Shown one piece after another: positions 37,014 through 46,329 of a stretch of DNA of 64,000 nt. This DNA is from Nostoc piscinale CENA21 (GTDB taxonomy: Bacteria; Cyanobacteriota; Cyanobacteriia; Cyanobacteriales; Nostocaceae), in contig NZ_CP012036.1 of NCBI RefSeq assembly GCF_001298445.1, positions 124,001-188,000 of the forward strand, read 5' to 3'. Position 1 is the first letter of the stretch. Each line of letters opens with the position of its first letter. A model generated the notes under the pieces. That model had not been told where the DNA came from and made no database searches. It worked only from the letters and a program-made list of their open reading frames with translations. The translations under genes and the position numbers were made by a program.

Positions 37014-37442
37014 TTAGGCAAATAAATCGAGGGGTAGATGTCCATACATTTCGTTGATTCCTCTTTCATCATAAGATTGGCAAGATACTAATACACCGCG
37101 ATGATGTCCAGCGTAGGAATCAAGGTAGCATAGACCATTTTTGCCGTTTAATTTTATATAAACTGGGCCTTCAGTTGTGGGTAAATCAGTGGGGACTTCG
37201 TAACCTAAAGCCCACGAGTAAGTTTTCATAGCGAGTAGGGCTTCTTCGGCAGTGTCAGCACAAATGCCCAATATTTGATAGTCAGAAAGTTTGGTGATTA
37301 AGATTAAAGACTGGCGCACTAAGGCTTTTTCCGCATTATCAAGGACTGGGGCAATATCTAAACAGTTGAATTTGTTGAGGAATTTTCTAGCGTCAGCAAC
37401 AGTCAGAGGAAGTTGGTTGGAGTTTGGCATAGATTTAATCAT
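37014..37442 (-). CDS. DUF1824 family protein
   Basis: A 142-aa soluble alpha/beta protein of a cyanobacterium-specific family. It starts MIKSMPNSNQLPLTVADARKFLN and contains LGICADTAEEALLAMKTYSWALGY and VYIKLNGKNGLCYLDSYAGHHRGVLVSCQSYDE, with the end NEMYGHLPLDLFA. These are the typical DUF1824 features. The function is unknown. A second in-frame ATG four codons in is an alternative start. It sits about 70 bases upstream of the ABC-F gene on the same strand, and might be cotranscribed. Confidence 0.75.
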   Translation of the reverse strand: MIKSMPNSNQLPLTVADARKFLNKFNCLDIAPVLDNAEKALVRQSLILITKLSDYQILGICADTAEEALLAMKTYSWALGYEVPTDLPTTEGPVYIKLNGKNGLCYLDSYAGHHRGVLVSCQSYDERGINEMYGHLPLDLFA

Positions 37443-37627
37443 GGTTTTCGAGAATTTGCCTTTTTGTGCGAGGTGAACAGAATCATTTTTAGATTTTGGA
37501 TTTTGGCATGATTCTGGCTACAAGAGGAAACAATTTGGCTAGGTAGGTTTCCTGGTATGAAGCAAAAAATCTAAAATCTGTAACCTAAAATTGGCACTGT
37601 CAAATATATTTGGTTAATTTACCTAAA

Positions 37628-38476
37628 TTATTGTTGATTAGGAACATTCCCCAGATTGAAAATAAAGGGTACACTACTTTGGGATTTATCACCCATAACC
37701 AGAACTTTAGGCATTTGCGCGCCACCTGTTTTCCATGCTTCAATTGCTTCTTTTTGCAAAACTAATTGCCCGCCTTGAGCTTTGAGAGTTTCGGCTAAAA
37801 GTCTTTGTGCTTCGGCTTTACCTTTAGCGCGATTAATTTCTGCCTGGGCTTCTTGTTCTGCTTCTTTTGCTATATAAACGGCTCTTTGGGCGCGTTGTTC
37901 GGCAATTTGTTTTTCTTCTACGGCTCTGGCAAATTCGGGTGAGAAAGTTAAGTCAACTACACTAGTATCTAGCACAATTATTCCGTATTTGTCTAAGCGA
38001 TCGCCTAACGCATTATCAAAGTCTTCTTTGAGTTCACTGCGTTTAGTAATAGCTTCTTCTACTGTTCTTTTAGCAGCTGCTATTTTAAATGCTTCTTGGG
38101 TTTGAGGAGCAATGATTTTTGATACTATATTTTCTAAAGTTCCTTGTTTTCTTCTCACCTCTACTACCTGTGAGGGATCAAGACGAAAGTTAATCGCAAA
38201 TCGTGCCGATAAATTTTGTAAATCTTTTGTCGAACTTTCGGCTGGCACTTCAAATTTCTGCACTGTTAAATCATACACATCTATCACGGAAATTAAGGGC
38301 GGTTTCAAATGAATACCCTCCAATAAAGCACCATCTCTAGCTTTACCCAAAATACTAATTACGCCTGCCTGCCCTGGATTGATAATGATAAAGGCATTCA
38401 GCCCAATAATCACCAGTATTCCTAACAAAATTCCTAAAATTGTAGTTTGCCAATTGCCAAATTGTTGATTTCTCAA
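37628..38476 (-). CDS. prohibitin-family (SPFH) protein
   Basis: About 282 aa with one N-terminal membrane span (about 10-35) and a cytoplasmic SPFH domain: NPGQAGVISILGKARDGALLEGIHLKPPL, then VYDLTVQKFEVPAESSTKDLQ. A long coiled coil (VEEKQIAEQRAQRAVYIAKEAEQEAQAEINRAKGKAEAQRL) follows, and a hydrophobic C-terminus. Prohibitins form large membrane rings that organise proteases and lipids; the Synechocystis relative is in the thylakoid/plasma membrane. The start is TTG at 38476: the sequence AAAAGGAG lies 8 bases before it, while the upstream in-frame TTG (38506) has AGGAG with no spacing. Confidence 0.88.
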   Translation of the reverse strand: MRNQQFGNWQTTILGILLGILVIIGLNAFIIINPGQAGVISILGKARDGALLEGIHLKPPLISVIDVYDLTVQKFEVPAESSTKDLQNLSARFAINFRLDPSQVVEVRRKQGTLENIVSKIIAPQTQEAFKIAAAKRTVEEAITKRSELKEDFDNALGDRLDKYGIIVLDTSVVDLTFSPEFARAVEEKQIAEQRAQRAVYIAKEAEQEAQAEINRAKGKAEAQRLLAETLKAQGGQLVLQKEAIEAWKTGGAQMPKVLVMGDKSQSSVPFIFNLGNVPNQQ

Positions 38477-38616
38477 GGTTGTATCTCCTTTTGGATTTTC
38501 CCGCAACTCCTATGTGATTGTGAGACTTTTTGTGCCTGTTGAGGCTGGCTAAATTCTACAAAAGTCAGATACTTCCTCTCCGTGTTATCATCAAATGCAC
38601 ACAATTTTAAACGACT

Positions 38617-40425
38617 GTGGCTATAGCATTTAATTCTCGTCAGATATTAAACCAGCGTAGACATTCAGTGCATCCCCTCCACCGCCTGCTTGACTACGGA
38701 CACCAGTATCGTAAACAAATCTGGTTGGCAATTGGTTGCTCTATTCTGAACAAACTGTTTGATTTAGCACCACCGGGGTTAATTGGCGTAGCAGTGGATG
38801 TGGTAGTCAAACAGCAAGATTCTATCATTGCCCAGTTGGGTGTCAAAGATGTCTTTGGACAATTTTTAATTCTTTCCCTACTCACTGTTGTCATCTGGAT
38901 ACTAGAGTCAGTTTTTGAGTACGCTTACGCAAAGCTTTGGCGCAATTTGGCACAAAGTATTCAGCATAACCTGAGACTGGATGCTTATAACCATCTACAA
39001 GATTTGGAATTAGCTTATTTTGAAGAACGCAGTACTGGTGGTTTGATGTCCATCCTCAGTGATGATATCAACCAACTAGAGCGTTTTTTGGATGTAGGAG
39101 CCAATGACATTATCCAAGTAGCCACAACAGTAGTCATTATCGGTGGAGCTTTCTTTATCTTGGCTCCTAGTGTAGCGTGGATGGCGATGTCGCCGATGCC
39201 CTTTATTCTTTGGGGTTCCTTTGCTTTTCAACGCCTGCTTGCACCTCGTTACGCTGATGTGCGCGAAAAGGTAGGTTATTTAAATGGGCGACTAGTAAAT
39301 AATTTAAGCGGAATTACTACTATTAAAAGTTTCACTGCTGAAGATTATGAAAGCTACCGTTTAGCCCAAGACAGTGAAGCTTACAAAAAAAGTAACTCTA
39401 AAGCAATTAAACTCTCGGCTGCATTTGTTCCCCTCATTCGGATGCTGATTTTAGTTGGTTTTACTGCATTACTATTATATGGCGGGATGGCTGCGGTTGC
39501 GGGACAAATGACTGTTGGCACTTACAGCGTGTTGGTGTTTTTAATTCAACGGTTACTGTGGCCTTTAACTAGGTTAGGTGATACTTTCGACCAATATCAA
39601 CGGGCGATGGCTTCGACTAACCGCGTGATGAATTTATTAGATACACCAATTGCAATTCATCCAGGAAATATCGCTTTACCTGTGGAGAATGTGCGCGGTG
39701 AAGTGGAGTTTAAAAATGTTACTTTTGCCTACAAAGATAGATTATCGGTAATTAGCAATTTATCTTTGCCAATTCCGGCTGGTAAAACCATCGCCATTGT
39801 TGGTTCTACTGGTTCTGGGAAAAGTACCCTTGTCAAGCTGTTACTGCGGTTTTATGAGGTGGAAAACGGCAGTATTACGGTAGATGGAATTGATATCCAA
39901 GACTTAAGTTTACGTGATTTACGCCGTTGTATTGGCTTAGTTAGCCAAGATGTGTTTTTATTTCACGGTACGGTAGCAGAGAATATTGCTTACGGCACTT
40001 TTGATGCTACGCAAGAGGAGATAATACAAGCGGCGAAGGTGGCAGAAGCCCATGAATTTATTCAAAATCTGCCCCAAGGTTATGAGACAATTGTTGGGGA
40101 ACGCGGACAAAAGCTATCTGGTGGACAACGCCAAAGAATTGCGATCGCTCGTGCAGTGTTAAAAAATCCGCCAATCTTGATTTTAGATGAGGCTACCTCC
40201 GCCGTAGATAATGAAACCGAAGCTGCTATTCAGCGATCGCTAGAAAAGATTACAGTAGATAGAACCACAATTGCGATCGCTCATCGTCTTTCGACAATTC
40301 GCAATGCCGACTTTATATATGTCATGGAATATGGACAATTAGTCGAGTCGGGAACCCATGAAGAGTTGTTGGAGAAAAATGGAGTTTACGCGAGTTTGTG
40401 GCGTGTGCAAAGTGGGTTAAAATAA
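38617..40425 (+). CDS. ABC exporter half-transporter
   Basis: A 602-aa fused membrane-ATPase subunit with about six membrane spans (about 35-320) and an ATPase domain (about 360-600). It shows Walker A STGSGKST, Q-loop SQDVFLFHG, signature LSGGQRQRIAIARAV, Walker B ILILDEATSAVD, and the H-loop AHRLSTI. This is the MsbA/lipid-exporter type I architecture and normally works as a homodimer. The substrate cannot be read from sequence. The start is GTG at 38617. It diverges from the prohibitin gene. A GC-rich repeat block follows. Confidence 0.9.
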   Translation: MAIAFNSRQILNQRRHSVHPLHRLLDYGHQYRKQIWLAIGCSILNKLFDLAPPGLIGVAVDVVVKQQDSIIAQLGVKDVFGQFLILSLLTVVIWILESVFEYAYAKLWRNLAQSIQHNLRLDAYNHLQDLELAYFEERSTGGLMSILSDDINQLERFLDVGANDIIQVATTVVIIGGAFFILAPSVAWMAMSPMPFILWGSFAFQRLLAPRYADVREKVGYLNGRLVNNLSGITTIKSFTAEDYESYRLAQDSEAYKKSNSKAIKLSAAFVPLIRMLILVGFTALLLYGGMAAVAGQMTVGTYSVLVFLIQRLLWPLTRLGDTFDQYQRAMASTNRVMNLLDTPIAIHPGNIALPVENVRGEVEFKNVTFAYKDRLSVISNLSLPIPAGKTIAIVGSTGSGKSTLVKLLLRFYEVENGSITVDGIDIQDLSLRDLRRCIGLVSQDVFLFHGTVAENIAYGTFDATQEEIIQAAKVAEAHEFIQNLPQGYETIVGERGQKLSGGQRQRIAIARAVLKNPPILILDEATSAVDNETEAAIQRSLEKITVDRTTIAIAHRLSTIRNADFIYVMEYGQLVESGTHEELLEKNGVYASLWRVQSGLK

Positions 40426-40432
40426 GTTTCGC

Positions 40433-40530
40433 GCAGAGGAGCCAGTGTGTTGGGCGGCTTTGCCGACTTGTAGACGCACTTTGCGCGGCTTCTCGCAGAG
40501 TAGCAACTGGCGTAGCGCAAAGGCGCAAAG
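40433..40530. repeat. GC-rich dispersed repeat upstream of the possible CcmS gene
   Basis: GTGTGTTGGGCGGCTTTGCC, GTAGACGCAC, GCGGCTTCTCGCAGAG and GCGTAGCGCAAAGGCGCAAAG fragments, related to the block at 17980-18145. The reading frame upstream of 40541 is only this repeat. Confidence 0.65.
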
Positions 40531-40540
40531 GTTCAAAGCA

Positions 40541-40969
40541 ATGATGTTTGGTAGTACCCAACCGGAAACAGGCGATAATAAATGGCGTAGTCAGTTAGAT
40601 AGATTTGTGAAAGCAAATCAACAAGAATTGGCGGCGTTATCTTGGGCATTATGGTTAGAAAATGGGGATAGCCAGGGTACTATCGGCATCGATTTACAGC
40701 CAACTCCCCATTTTGTTTATTGTCCGCAAGAAGCGGTAGAAAAATTAAACGAGAATGTGGAAAATCGGCTGCAAGAAATTATCGGAATTATTGCCCATCA
40801 TCAGCCAGAAGTGGAAGTTTTGATGATAGGTATTGGCAAGGGAGAAGTTAAGTTAATTCAGTTTGCACCAGAACCAACACCGCCTGAATGTTTTGCCCAA
40901 CTTGGTAAAGATGTCGAGGAATTGTTGGATTTGTTGGAACAGCGAATGAGTGGTGAGATTGTTGTTTGA
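40541..40969 (+). CDS. conserved hypothetical, possible carboxysome chaperone CcmS
   Basis: A 142-aa acidic soluble protein starting MMFGSTQPETGDNKWRSQLDRF, then NQQELAALSWALWLENG, GTIGIDLQPTPHFVYCPQEA, a second half VEVLMIGIGKGEVKLIQFAP and the C-terminal helix GKDVEELLDLLEQRMSGE. The mixed alpha/beta layout and these motifs remind me of the beta-carboxysome assembly chaperone CcmS, but that is from memory and unverified. No carboxysome shell gene is in the window. The start at 40541 is chosen because the frame upstream is dispersed repeat. A fragment of the same gene lies at 42961-43038. Confidence 0.6.
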   Translation: MMFGSTQPETGDNKWRSQLDRFVKANQQELAALSWALWLENGDSQGTIGIDLQPTPHFVYCPQEAVEKLNENVENRLQEIIGIIAHHQPEVEVLMIGIGKGEVKLIQFAPEPTPPECFAQLGKDVEELLDLLEQRMSGEIVV

Positions 40970-41013
40970 CGCAGAGAAATTATTTCATTTTCTCTGCGTA
41001 ACTTTTTAATTTA

Positions 41014-42837
41014 TTAGCTGTGCCAAAGCTGGTAAAATTCTGGATAGTTTATATTCTCGGCACAGTGCCAGATTATTTTCAACACAGCCTCATAGCGATA
41101 AGAACTATTTTTGTAGAATTTTTGATTCAAATAGTCTTTCAAAGATGTGAGGACTTGTGACAAATGTTCAACTGGCAGGATTTTATTTAAAGCGTCCGCC
41201 ATATCTAACAGATATGATTCATAAGATAGAGCAATTGTAGGCTGAATACTACAACTATTTTGCTCATCAGAATCTACAAATGTCTGAATCAGTTGAACTA
41301 AAGAAGAAATAAGTTCAGTCGATTTTTCTGGGAATAATTTGTTGTCTGGATTGAGCCGTTGTAAACTCCAAATTACATCCATCAGAATTGATGTGTTTTT
41401 AGTGGTATTGATGAGATGAATGTAGGTGTCAATTGTTAGAGGATGATTTGGATCAAGTGCTTGCAAGAAAGCAGCGATCGCATCAGAAAATATCCACTTA
41501 TCTGGTGATTTCACTAGCTCACATACAGTTTGAATTGCTTGGTGACGATACTCATCAGTTTTGAGTAATGTCTTAGCTACTCGTAAACGTCTCCATTCAG
41601 TCTGCTCGCTTTCTAGTATTTCGTACAAAGCACCGATCGCCAGAGGATTACCTGGATCAATTTTTAGCAGACTATCTGCTGCATAATAACGAACATATTC
41701 ATCTTGAGCGGTTTGAATTAGCTGGGATAATGTACTAATTGCCTCTGGATTAACTGGCTCGAATTGCCATAAATAAAAAGCGGCTGTACGCAGGAGAGAT
41801 TCGTTTTTAGTATTCTCGATTATTTCTAACAGAGATGCGATCGCCTCTTGGTTTTTAGGAGAAATTTCTAACAAATATGCGGCGGCTGAATCTACAAAAT
41901 AGTCTCTAGCTGAAGTTGCAATGATATTAACTAAAGCCTGTATTGCAGTTTGGTTTCCTGGATCAATTGTCCATAAAGTACGCGCTGCATCATAGCAGAT
42001 TATATCACCCTGGTTTTGTTGTAAAAATTTGCCGAGAGCCGCGATCGCATTTTGATTCCCAGAAGCAATTCTCCTCAAAGATGCGATCGCTGCTTCACAG
42101 TTATGTTTATTTTGGGTGGTTTCCATCAGGTGGATTAAAGCAGCGATCGCAGTTTCATTTCCATCAGCAATTTTGCCTAAACCTGCTATAACTTGCGAAC
42201 AAGATTCGGCATCTGGGTTACTTTGGATTTCGTAGATAAAAGTAGTAATTGCCTTTTCATCGCCTACACCTATTTCAGCAAGGCTGTAACTTCGCTGACA
42301 AAATCCGTACATATCCTCAGCAATTGGCATTAACGCCAAAGCTGCGATCTCACTTTTATTACCTGGATCGAGTTTTCCTAACTTCTCAGCCGCGAGTCTC
42401 ATAATTGTGCGGCTTTCAGTCGTGTGAACCAAATGCACAAAAGCTGCAACTACTCTTTTTTTGTCGGTTAATTCCAGGGTTTTTCTCGCCTTATCAACCA
42501 AAGGTTGGGGTAATATCTGCCAATCTCGTTTATCCTGACGAAAATAGCCATAACTCCATTTGAGCAATTGTTCAACAATCCCATCAGCCAAACTGCTTTC
42601 GGGAAATTTAGCGATCGCCTCAGCCGCCAGAAAATAGGCGCGATAGCGATAAAAGCCGCTGCAACCATCATCAAAATCTATTAAAGCCTGGATAAAATCT
42701 TCTTTTTGCTGCTTATCTACATCCTCTCGGCTGAACCAGTGGAGAATCTCTGCTTTCCACTCCGGTTCAAAGATGCGGTAAGAACATTGATTTAGATTGC
42801 TGCGATCGCTATTAAAGAAATACTGCCAATCATACAT
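41014..42837 (-). CDS. HEAT-repeat protein resembling the C-terminal half of cyanobacterial NACHT proteins
   Basis: A 607-aa protein. The N-terminal 110 residues contain MYDWQYFFNSDRSNLNQ ... ALIDFDDGCSGFYRYRAYFLAAEAIAKFP. Ten or more HEAT-like repeats of about 36-40 residues follow, each with the pattern (D/S)PGNxxAIxALxxLI-x-T-T-x(5-8)-AAxSL. The last 30 residues, RYEAVLKIIWHCAENINYPEFYQLWHS, resemble the Cys/His C-terminal motif I recall from cyanobacterial NACHT-HEAT NTPases (NCH-type). There is no NACHT P-loop here, so this is a stand-alone repeat protein. It could be a scaffold, a partner of a NACHT protein encoded elsewhere, or a phycobilisome-lyase-like relative, which also has HEAT repeats. 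The function is unknown. Confidence 0.7.
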   Translation of the reverse strand: MYDWQYFFNSDRSNLNQCSYRIFEPEWKAEILHWFSREDVDKQQKEDFIQALIDFDDGCSGFYRYRAYFLAAEAIAKFPESSLADGIVEQLLKWSYGYFRQDKRDWQILPQPLVDKARKTLELTDKKRVVAAFVHLVHTTESRTIMRLAAEKLGKLDPGNKSEIAALALMPIAEDMYGFCQRSYSLAEIGVGDEKAITTFIYEIQSNPDAESCSQVIAGLGKIADGNETAIAALIHLMETTQNKHNCEAAIASLRRIASGNQNAIAALGKFLQQNQGDIICYDAARTLWTIDPGNQTAIQALVNIIATSARDYFVDSAAAYLLEISPKNQEAIASLLEIIENTKNESLLRTAAFYLWQFEPVNPEAISTLSQLIQTAQDEYVRYYAADSLLKIDPGNPLAIGALYEILESEQTEWRRLRVAKTLLKTDEYRHQAIQTVCELVKSPDKWIFSDAIAAFLQALDPNHPLTIDTYIHLINTTKNTSILMDVIWSLQRLNPDNKLFPEKSTELISSLVQLIQTFVDSDEQNSCSIQPTIALSYESYLLDMADALNKILPVEHLSQVLTSLKDYLNQKFYKNSSYRYEAVLKIIWHCAENINYPEFYQLWHS

Positions 42838-42960
42838 TGCCTCCTACCCACTTCAATATGTGGGACGAAAGGTAATCAAATGAAACCTATCCTATAAATT
42901 AGCTGGCTGTCAAGTCTGTAAAAGATACTAAGCCAAATTTATCCTTGTCTTAGCATTAAT

Positions 42961-43038
42961 GACAAGGTACTATCGGCATTAGTCGATGAATTGTTGGATT
43001 TGTTGGAACAACAGATGAGCGAAAATTTTGATAATTAA
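42961..43038 (+). pseudogene. relic fragment of the possible CcmS gene
   Basis: GGTACTATCGGCAT at 42966-42979 is identical to 40676-40689 of the gene at 40541. The following GTCGATGAATTGTTGG (from 42982) is nearly identical to 40913 onward, and the frame ends LLEQQMSENFDN. The two pieces are joined with the 223 bases between them missing and with a one-base frame shift. This looks like an internally deleted duplicate, left on the far side of the HEAT gene. Confidence 0.65.
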
Positions 43039-43212
43039 TCTCAATCTCGATTCAGAAAGCTCAAATTCTGGACTTGTTATTGTTGCCTTTTGTAAAATTC
43101 TATTAAATCAAAAGCTAAGAGAAATTTTACTCATAAACTGTTACTTAAAGTGATTTTGTGGGAAAACTTGAATCATATACTCCCTAAACCTAGATGAAAC
43201 AGGTAATTTTTT

Positions 43213-43855
43213 ATGCAGCTAATTACATCATTAGACCTAAAAAATTCAAAATATTTATCGAAAGACAGATTCATCAGTTATCACCATCAGTTGCGATTGA
43301 TATTTTCCCTGGGTACAAAAGTTAACAAGATTTTAGAAATTGGAATTTACAATTCCTTATTAACAGAAATACTCAAGCGCAATGGTTATGAAGTAACTAC
43401 AGCAGATATTGACCCTCATCTCAACCCAGATATAACTTTAGACTTAGCACAAGATTTTGCATTACCAAACGATAAATTTGATGTTATTGTGCTATTTCAA
43501 GTCTTAGAACACTTGCCTTATGAAAAATCAGAGCAAGCTTTAAAAAAAACTGGCAGCAGCCACAAAGAAATATTTGGTGATTTCGCTTCCTTATAATAGC
43601 CTATATTTGGCATTACAATTAAAAGTTTCAGACATACCAAGGCCAAGATATCTATCACTTAAAATTCCCAAATTTTGGAGTACAAAACCCATATCTGATC
43701 AGCACTACTGGGAAGTAGGATTAAAAGGCTATTCCCAAAAACGGATTCTAAAATCAATTGCTAATGCAGGGTTAAAGGTAAAACAAGAATTTACAGATCC
43801 CGTAAATCCTTATCACTATTTTCTAGTCTTGGAAAAAACCACCGAAAACAATTAA
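43213..43855 (+). CDS. SAM-dependent methyltransferase (frameshifted as sequenced)
   Basis: The restored protein is about 213 aa, a class I methyltransferase. Motif I is ILEIGIYNSLLTEILKR, motif II TTADIDPHL (acidic residue for the SAM ribose), and motif IV FDVIVLFQVLEHLPYEK, as in the methyltransferase-11/type 12 families that often act on sugars, lipids or small molecules. The substrate is unknown. One extra A in the A8 run at 43542-43549 breaks the frame; removing it gives ALKKLAAATKKYLVISLPYN and continues to the stop at 43855. Gap to htpG is about 225 bases. Confidence 0.8.
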
Positions 43856-44080
43856 GGTTGTTCACTCAGCATCATACTTTCTCAAAGGTAGGGAAATCCG
43901 CATCATAGCTTGGGGGCAAACAAGGCTCGAACAAAGAGCGATCGCTTAAGCTATGCTTTTAAAATCCTAATTGGTATCATGGCTGGCTGTACTATCTGGA
44001 TTTACCTCTAATTGCAGTAGACCAAGGTGTATGCGCCATAACCTGAAAATTTCAGATACTATCATCCAAAACTACCAATC

Positions 44081-46051
44081 ATGTTAGAACAAGGCACTAT
44101 CAGTATTCATACTGAGAATATTTTCCCGATTATCAAAAAATCTCTCTACTCAGATCATCAAATCTTCCTGCGGGAATTAGTCTCCAATGCTGTAGACGCG
44201 ATTCAAAAGCTGAAAATGGTATCTCGCGCCGGAGAATACAATGGTGATGTAGACGAACCAGAAATTCAAATTGCTATTGACAAAGATAAAAAGACTCTTT
44301 CCATTACCGATAATGGTATTGGGATGACCGCAGAGGAAGTCAAAAAATATATTAACCAAGTTGCTTTTTCCAGTGCGGAAGAATTTATCCACAAATATGA
44401 AGGGAAAGCAGACCAACCAATTATCGGTCATTTTGGGTTGGGTTTCTACTCTTCTTTTATGGTGGCGCAAAAGGTAGAAATCGATACCCTATCTTATAAA
44501 GAAGGTTCACAAGCAGTTCACTGGATTTGCGATGGTTCGCCAGAATTTACCTTAGATGACTCTCCCCGCACTACTCGCGGTACTACCATCACCCTCACCT
44601 TAATGCCAGATGAGGAAGAGTATCTAGAACCTGCACGTATTAAAAATCTTGTCAAGACATACTGCGACTTCATGCCAGTACCCATCAAACTGGATGATGA
44701 AGTATTAAATAGACAAAAAGCACCTTGGCGAGAGTCTCCTAGCAGTTTAACCAAAGAAGATTATTTAGAGTTTTATCGCTATCTTTATCCTTTCCAAGAA
44801 GAACCGTTGCTGTGGGTACATCTGAATACAGATTATCCCTTTATTATCAACGGTATTTTGTATTTCCCTAAAATGCGTCCAGATGTGGATGTGACAAAAG
44901 GGCAAATCAAGTTATTCTGCAATCAAGTTTTTGTCAGCGACAACTGCGACGAAATTATTCCGCAATTCCTGATGCCCATGCGGGGTGTAATTGATAGCAC
45001 CGACATTCCGTTGAACGTATCGCGCAGTGCTTTACAAGGCGATCGCACCGTCCGCAAAATCGGCGATTATATAGCCAAAAAAGTAGGCGATCGCCTCAAA
45101 GAACTTTACCGCGATGACCGTGAGCAGTACATTAATGCTTGGAAGGATCTCGGCACTTTCGTCAAATTTGGCACTCTCAACGACGAAAAATTCAAAAAAC
45201 AAGTCGAAGATATTATCATCTTCCGCAGCACTGCCAAATTTGACCAAACAGCTACTGAAACTCCCGCAGTTGAAGTACAATCTCAAGAAGGTGATGTTTG
45301 GCAAGATGTCAGCCCAGCCAAATCCAGCACCTCTCCCTACACCACCATCAAAGAATACTTAGAACGCAACAAAGAACGCCACGAAAACCGCGTTTTCTAC
45401 AGTACCGATGAAGCCAGCCAAGCCACATACATAGAACTACACAAAAATCAAGGCTTGGAAGTTCTATTTATGGACTCCTTCATTGATACTCACTTCATTA
45501 ACTTCTTGGAACGAGAATATAATGATGTCAAATTTACCCGCGTAGACTCCGACTTAGATAATACACTGCTGGATCAAGACAAATCTGGCGAAATCGTTGA
45601 CCCCAAAACCAATAAAACCAAGAGTGAAGTCATCAAAGAACTCTTTGAAAAAGCTCTCAACAAACCCAAAGTTAACATCCGCACCGAAGCTTTAAAATCT
45701 GGTGATCCTCAAGGGACACCTCCAGCAATGGTACTCTTACCTGAAATTCTCCGCCGCCTGCGAGAAATGAACGCCATGATGCAGCAACAAAACGCAGAAT
45801 TTCCTGAAGACCATATCTTACTAGTAAATACAGCCCATCCCCTAATTCAAAATCTGGCAAATCTCAACCAAGGTAGCATCATTCAAGATGGCGCAGAGTC
45901 ACCAACAGGTCAGCTAGTCAACATGATTTGTCAACATGTTTATGATTTAGCACTGATGTCTCAAAAAGGATTCGACGCAGAAGGAATGAAATCTTTTGTT
46001 GAGCGTTCTAACGATGTACTCACCAAGCTAACAGAACAAGTCAATAAGTAG
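44081..46051 (+). CDS. htpG: Hsp90 molecular chaperone
   Basis: A 656-aa HtpG. The GHKL ATPase domain has ELVSNAVDA (about 27-35, metal-ligand Asn), DNGIGMTAEEV, and GHFGLGFYSSFMVA. The middle domain carries NRQKAPWRE and the conserved Arg-containing loop GVIDSTDIPLNVSRSALQ. The dimerisation domain ends LTEQVNK. Length is normal. HtpG helps fold stress-labile proteins, including light-harvesting linker proteins in cyanobacteria. It has no CIRCE element upstream that I could find. It is followed by repeats and then rpmB, a gene order common in cyanobacteria. Confidence 0.96.
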   Translation: MLEQGTISIHTENIFPIIKKSLYSDHQIFLRELVSNAVDAIQKLKMVSRAGEYNGDVDEPEIQIAIDKDKKTLSITDNGIGMTAEEVKKYINQVAFSSAEEFIHKYEGKADQPIIGHFGLGFYSSFMVAQKVEIDTLSYKEGSQAVHWICDGSPEFTLDDSPRTTRGTTITLTLMPDEEEYLEPARIKNLVKTYCDFMPVPIKLDDEVLNRQKAPWRESPSSLTKEDYLEFYRYLYPFQEEPLLWVHLNTDYPFIINGILYFPKMRPDVDVTKGQIKLFCNQVFVSDNCDEIIPQFLMPMRGVIDSTDIPLNVSRSALQGDRTVRKIGDYIAKKVGDRLKELYRDDREQYINAWKDLGTFVKFGTLNDEKFKKQVEDIIIFRSTAKFDQTATETPAVEVQSQEGDVWQDVSPAKSSTSPYTTIKEYLERNKERHENRVFYSTDEASQATYIELHKNQGLEVLFMDSFIDTHFINFLEREYNDVKFTRVDSDLDNTLLDQDKSGEIVDPKTNKTKSEVIKELFEKALNKPKVNIRTEALKSGDPQGTPPAMVLLPEILRRLREMNAMMQQQNAEFPEDHILLVNTAHPLIQNLANLNQGSIIQDGAESPTGQLVNMICQHVYDLALMSQKGFDAEGMKSFVERSNDVLTKLTEQVNK

Positions 46052-46093
46052 TGCTGTTAGAACCAGGCTGACATAGAAAAGTTGCCTGTTGAG

Positions 46094-46126
46094 ATGGGTG
46101 TAAGGGTTTTGAACACCTACACCCCA
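46094..46126. repeat. dispersed hairpin repeat, copy after htpG
   Basis: GGGTGTA (46096) pairs with TACACCC (46118), with GGGTTTTGAACACC between. The same unit, with AGGGGTGTA/TACACCCCT arms, is at 61145-61177. It may also act as the htpG terminator. Confidence 0.6.
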
Positions 46127-46145
46127 AAACAAATAATTTAATTAC

Positions 46146-46256
46146 CTAGTACAACGCGGCGGAAATAAAGATACCATTTCAAGTTAGTGAAAAGCTTGTG
46201 ATATGAGCTTTTTGACTTTTGATTTTTGACTTTTGACTTCCGCGTAGCGGTACTAG
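46146..46256. mobile_element. MITE-like element, copy 2
   Basis: It opens CTAGTACAACGCGGCGG and closes CGCGTAGCGGTACTAG, with the same body as the copy at 31546 (ATAAAGATACCATTTCAAG; AAAGCTTGTGATATGAGCTTTT). It is 14 bases longer, because a TTTTTGACTTTTGA-like unit is duplicated near the right end. It lies between htpG and rpmB. Confidence 0.65.
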
Positions 46257-46329
46257 TCTTACTTCTCGCTCTCCCGATTCTGTTTCCGAAGCCCTAAAAT
46301 AGAAAGGTTGTATTGAAATCCAAATTCCT

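Noticed and set aside
40445..40540. N-terminal extension of the possible CcmS protein
   Set aside because: These codons come from a dispersed GC-rich repeat also found at 17980; the ATG at 40541 fits the protein.
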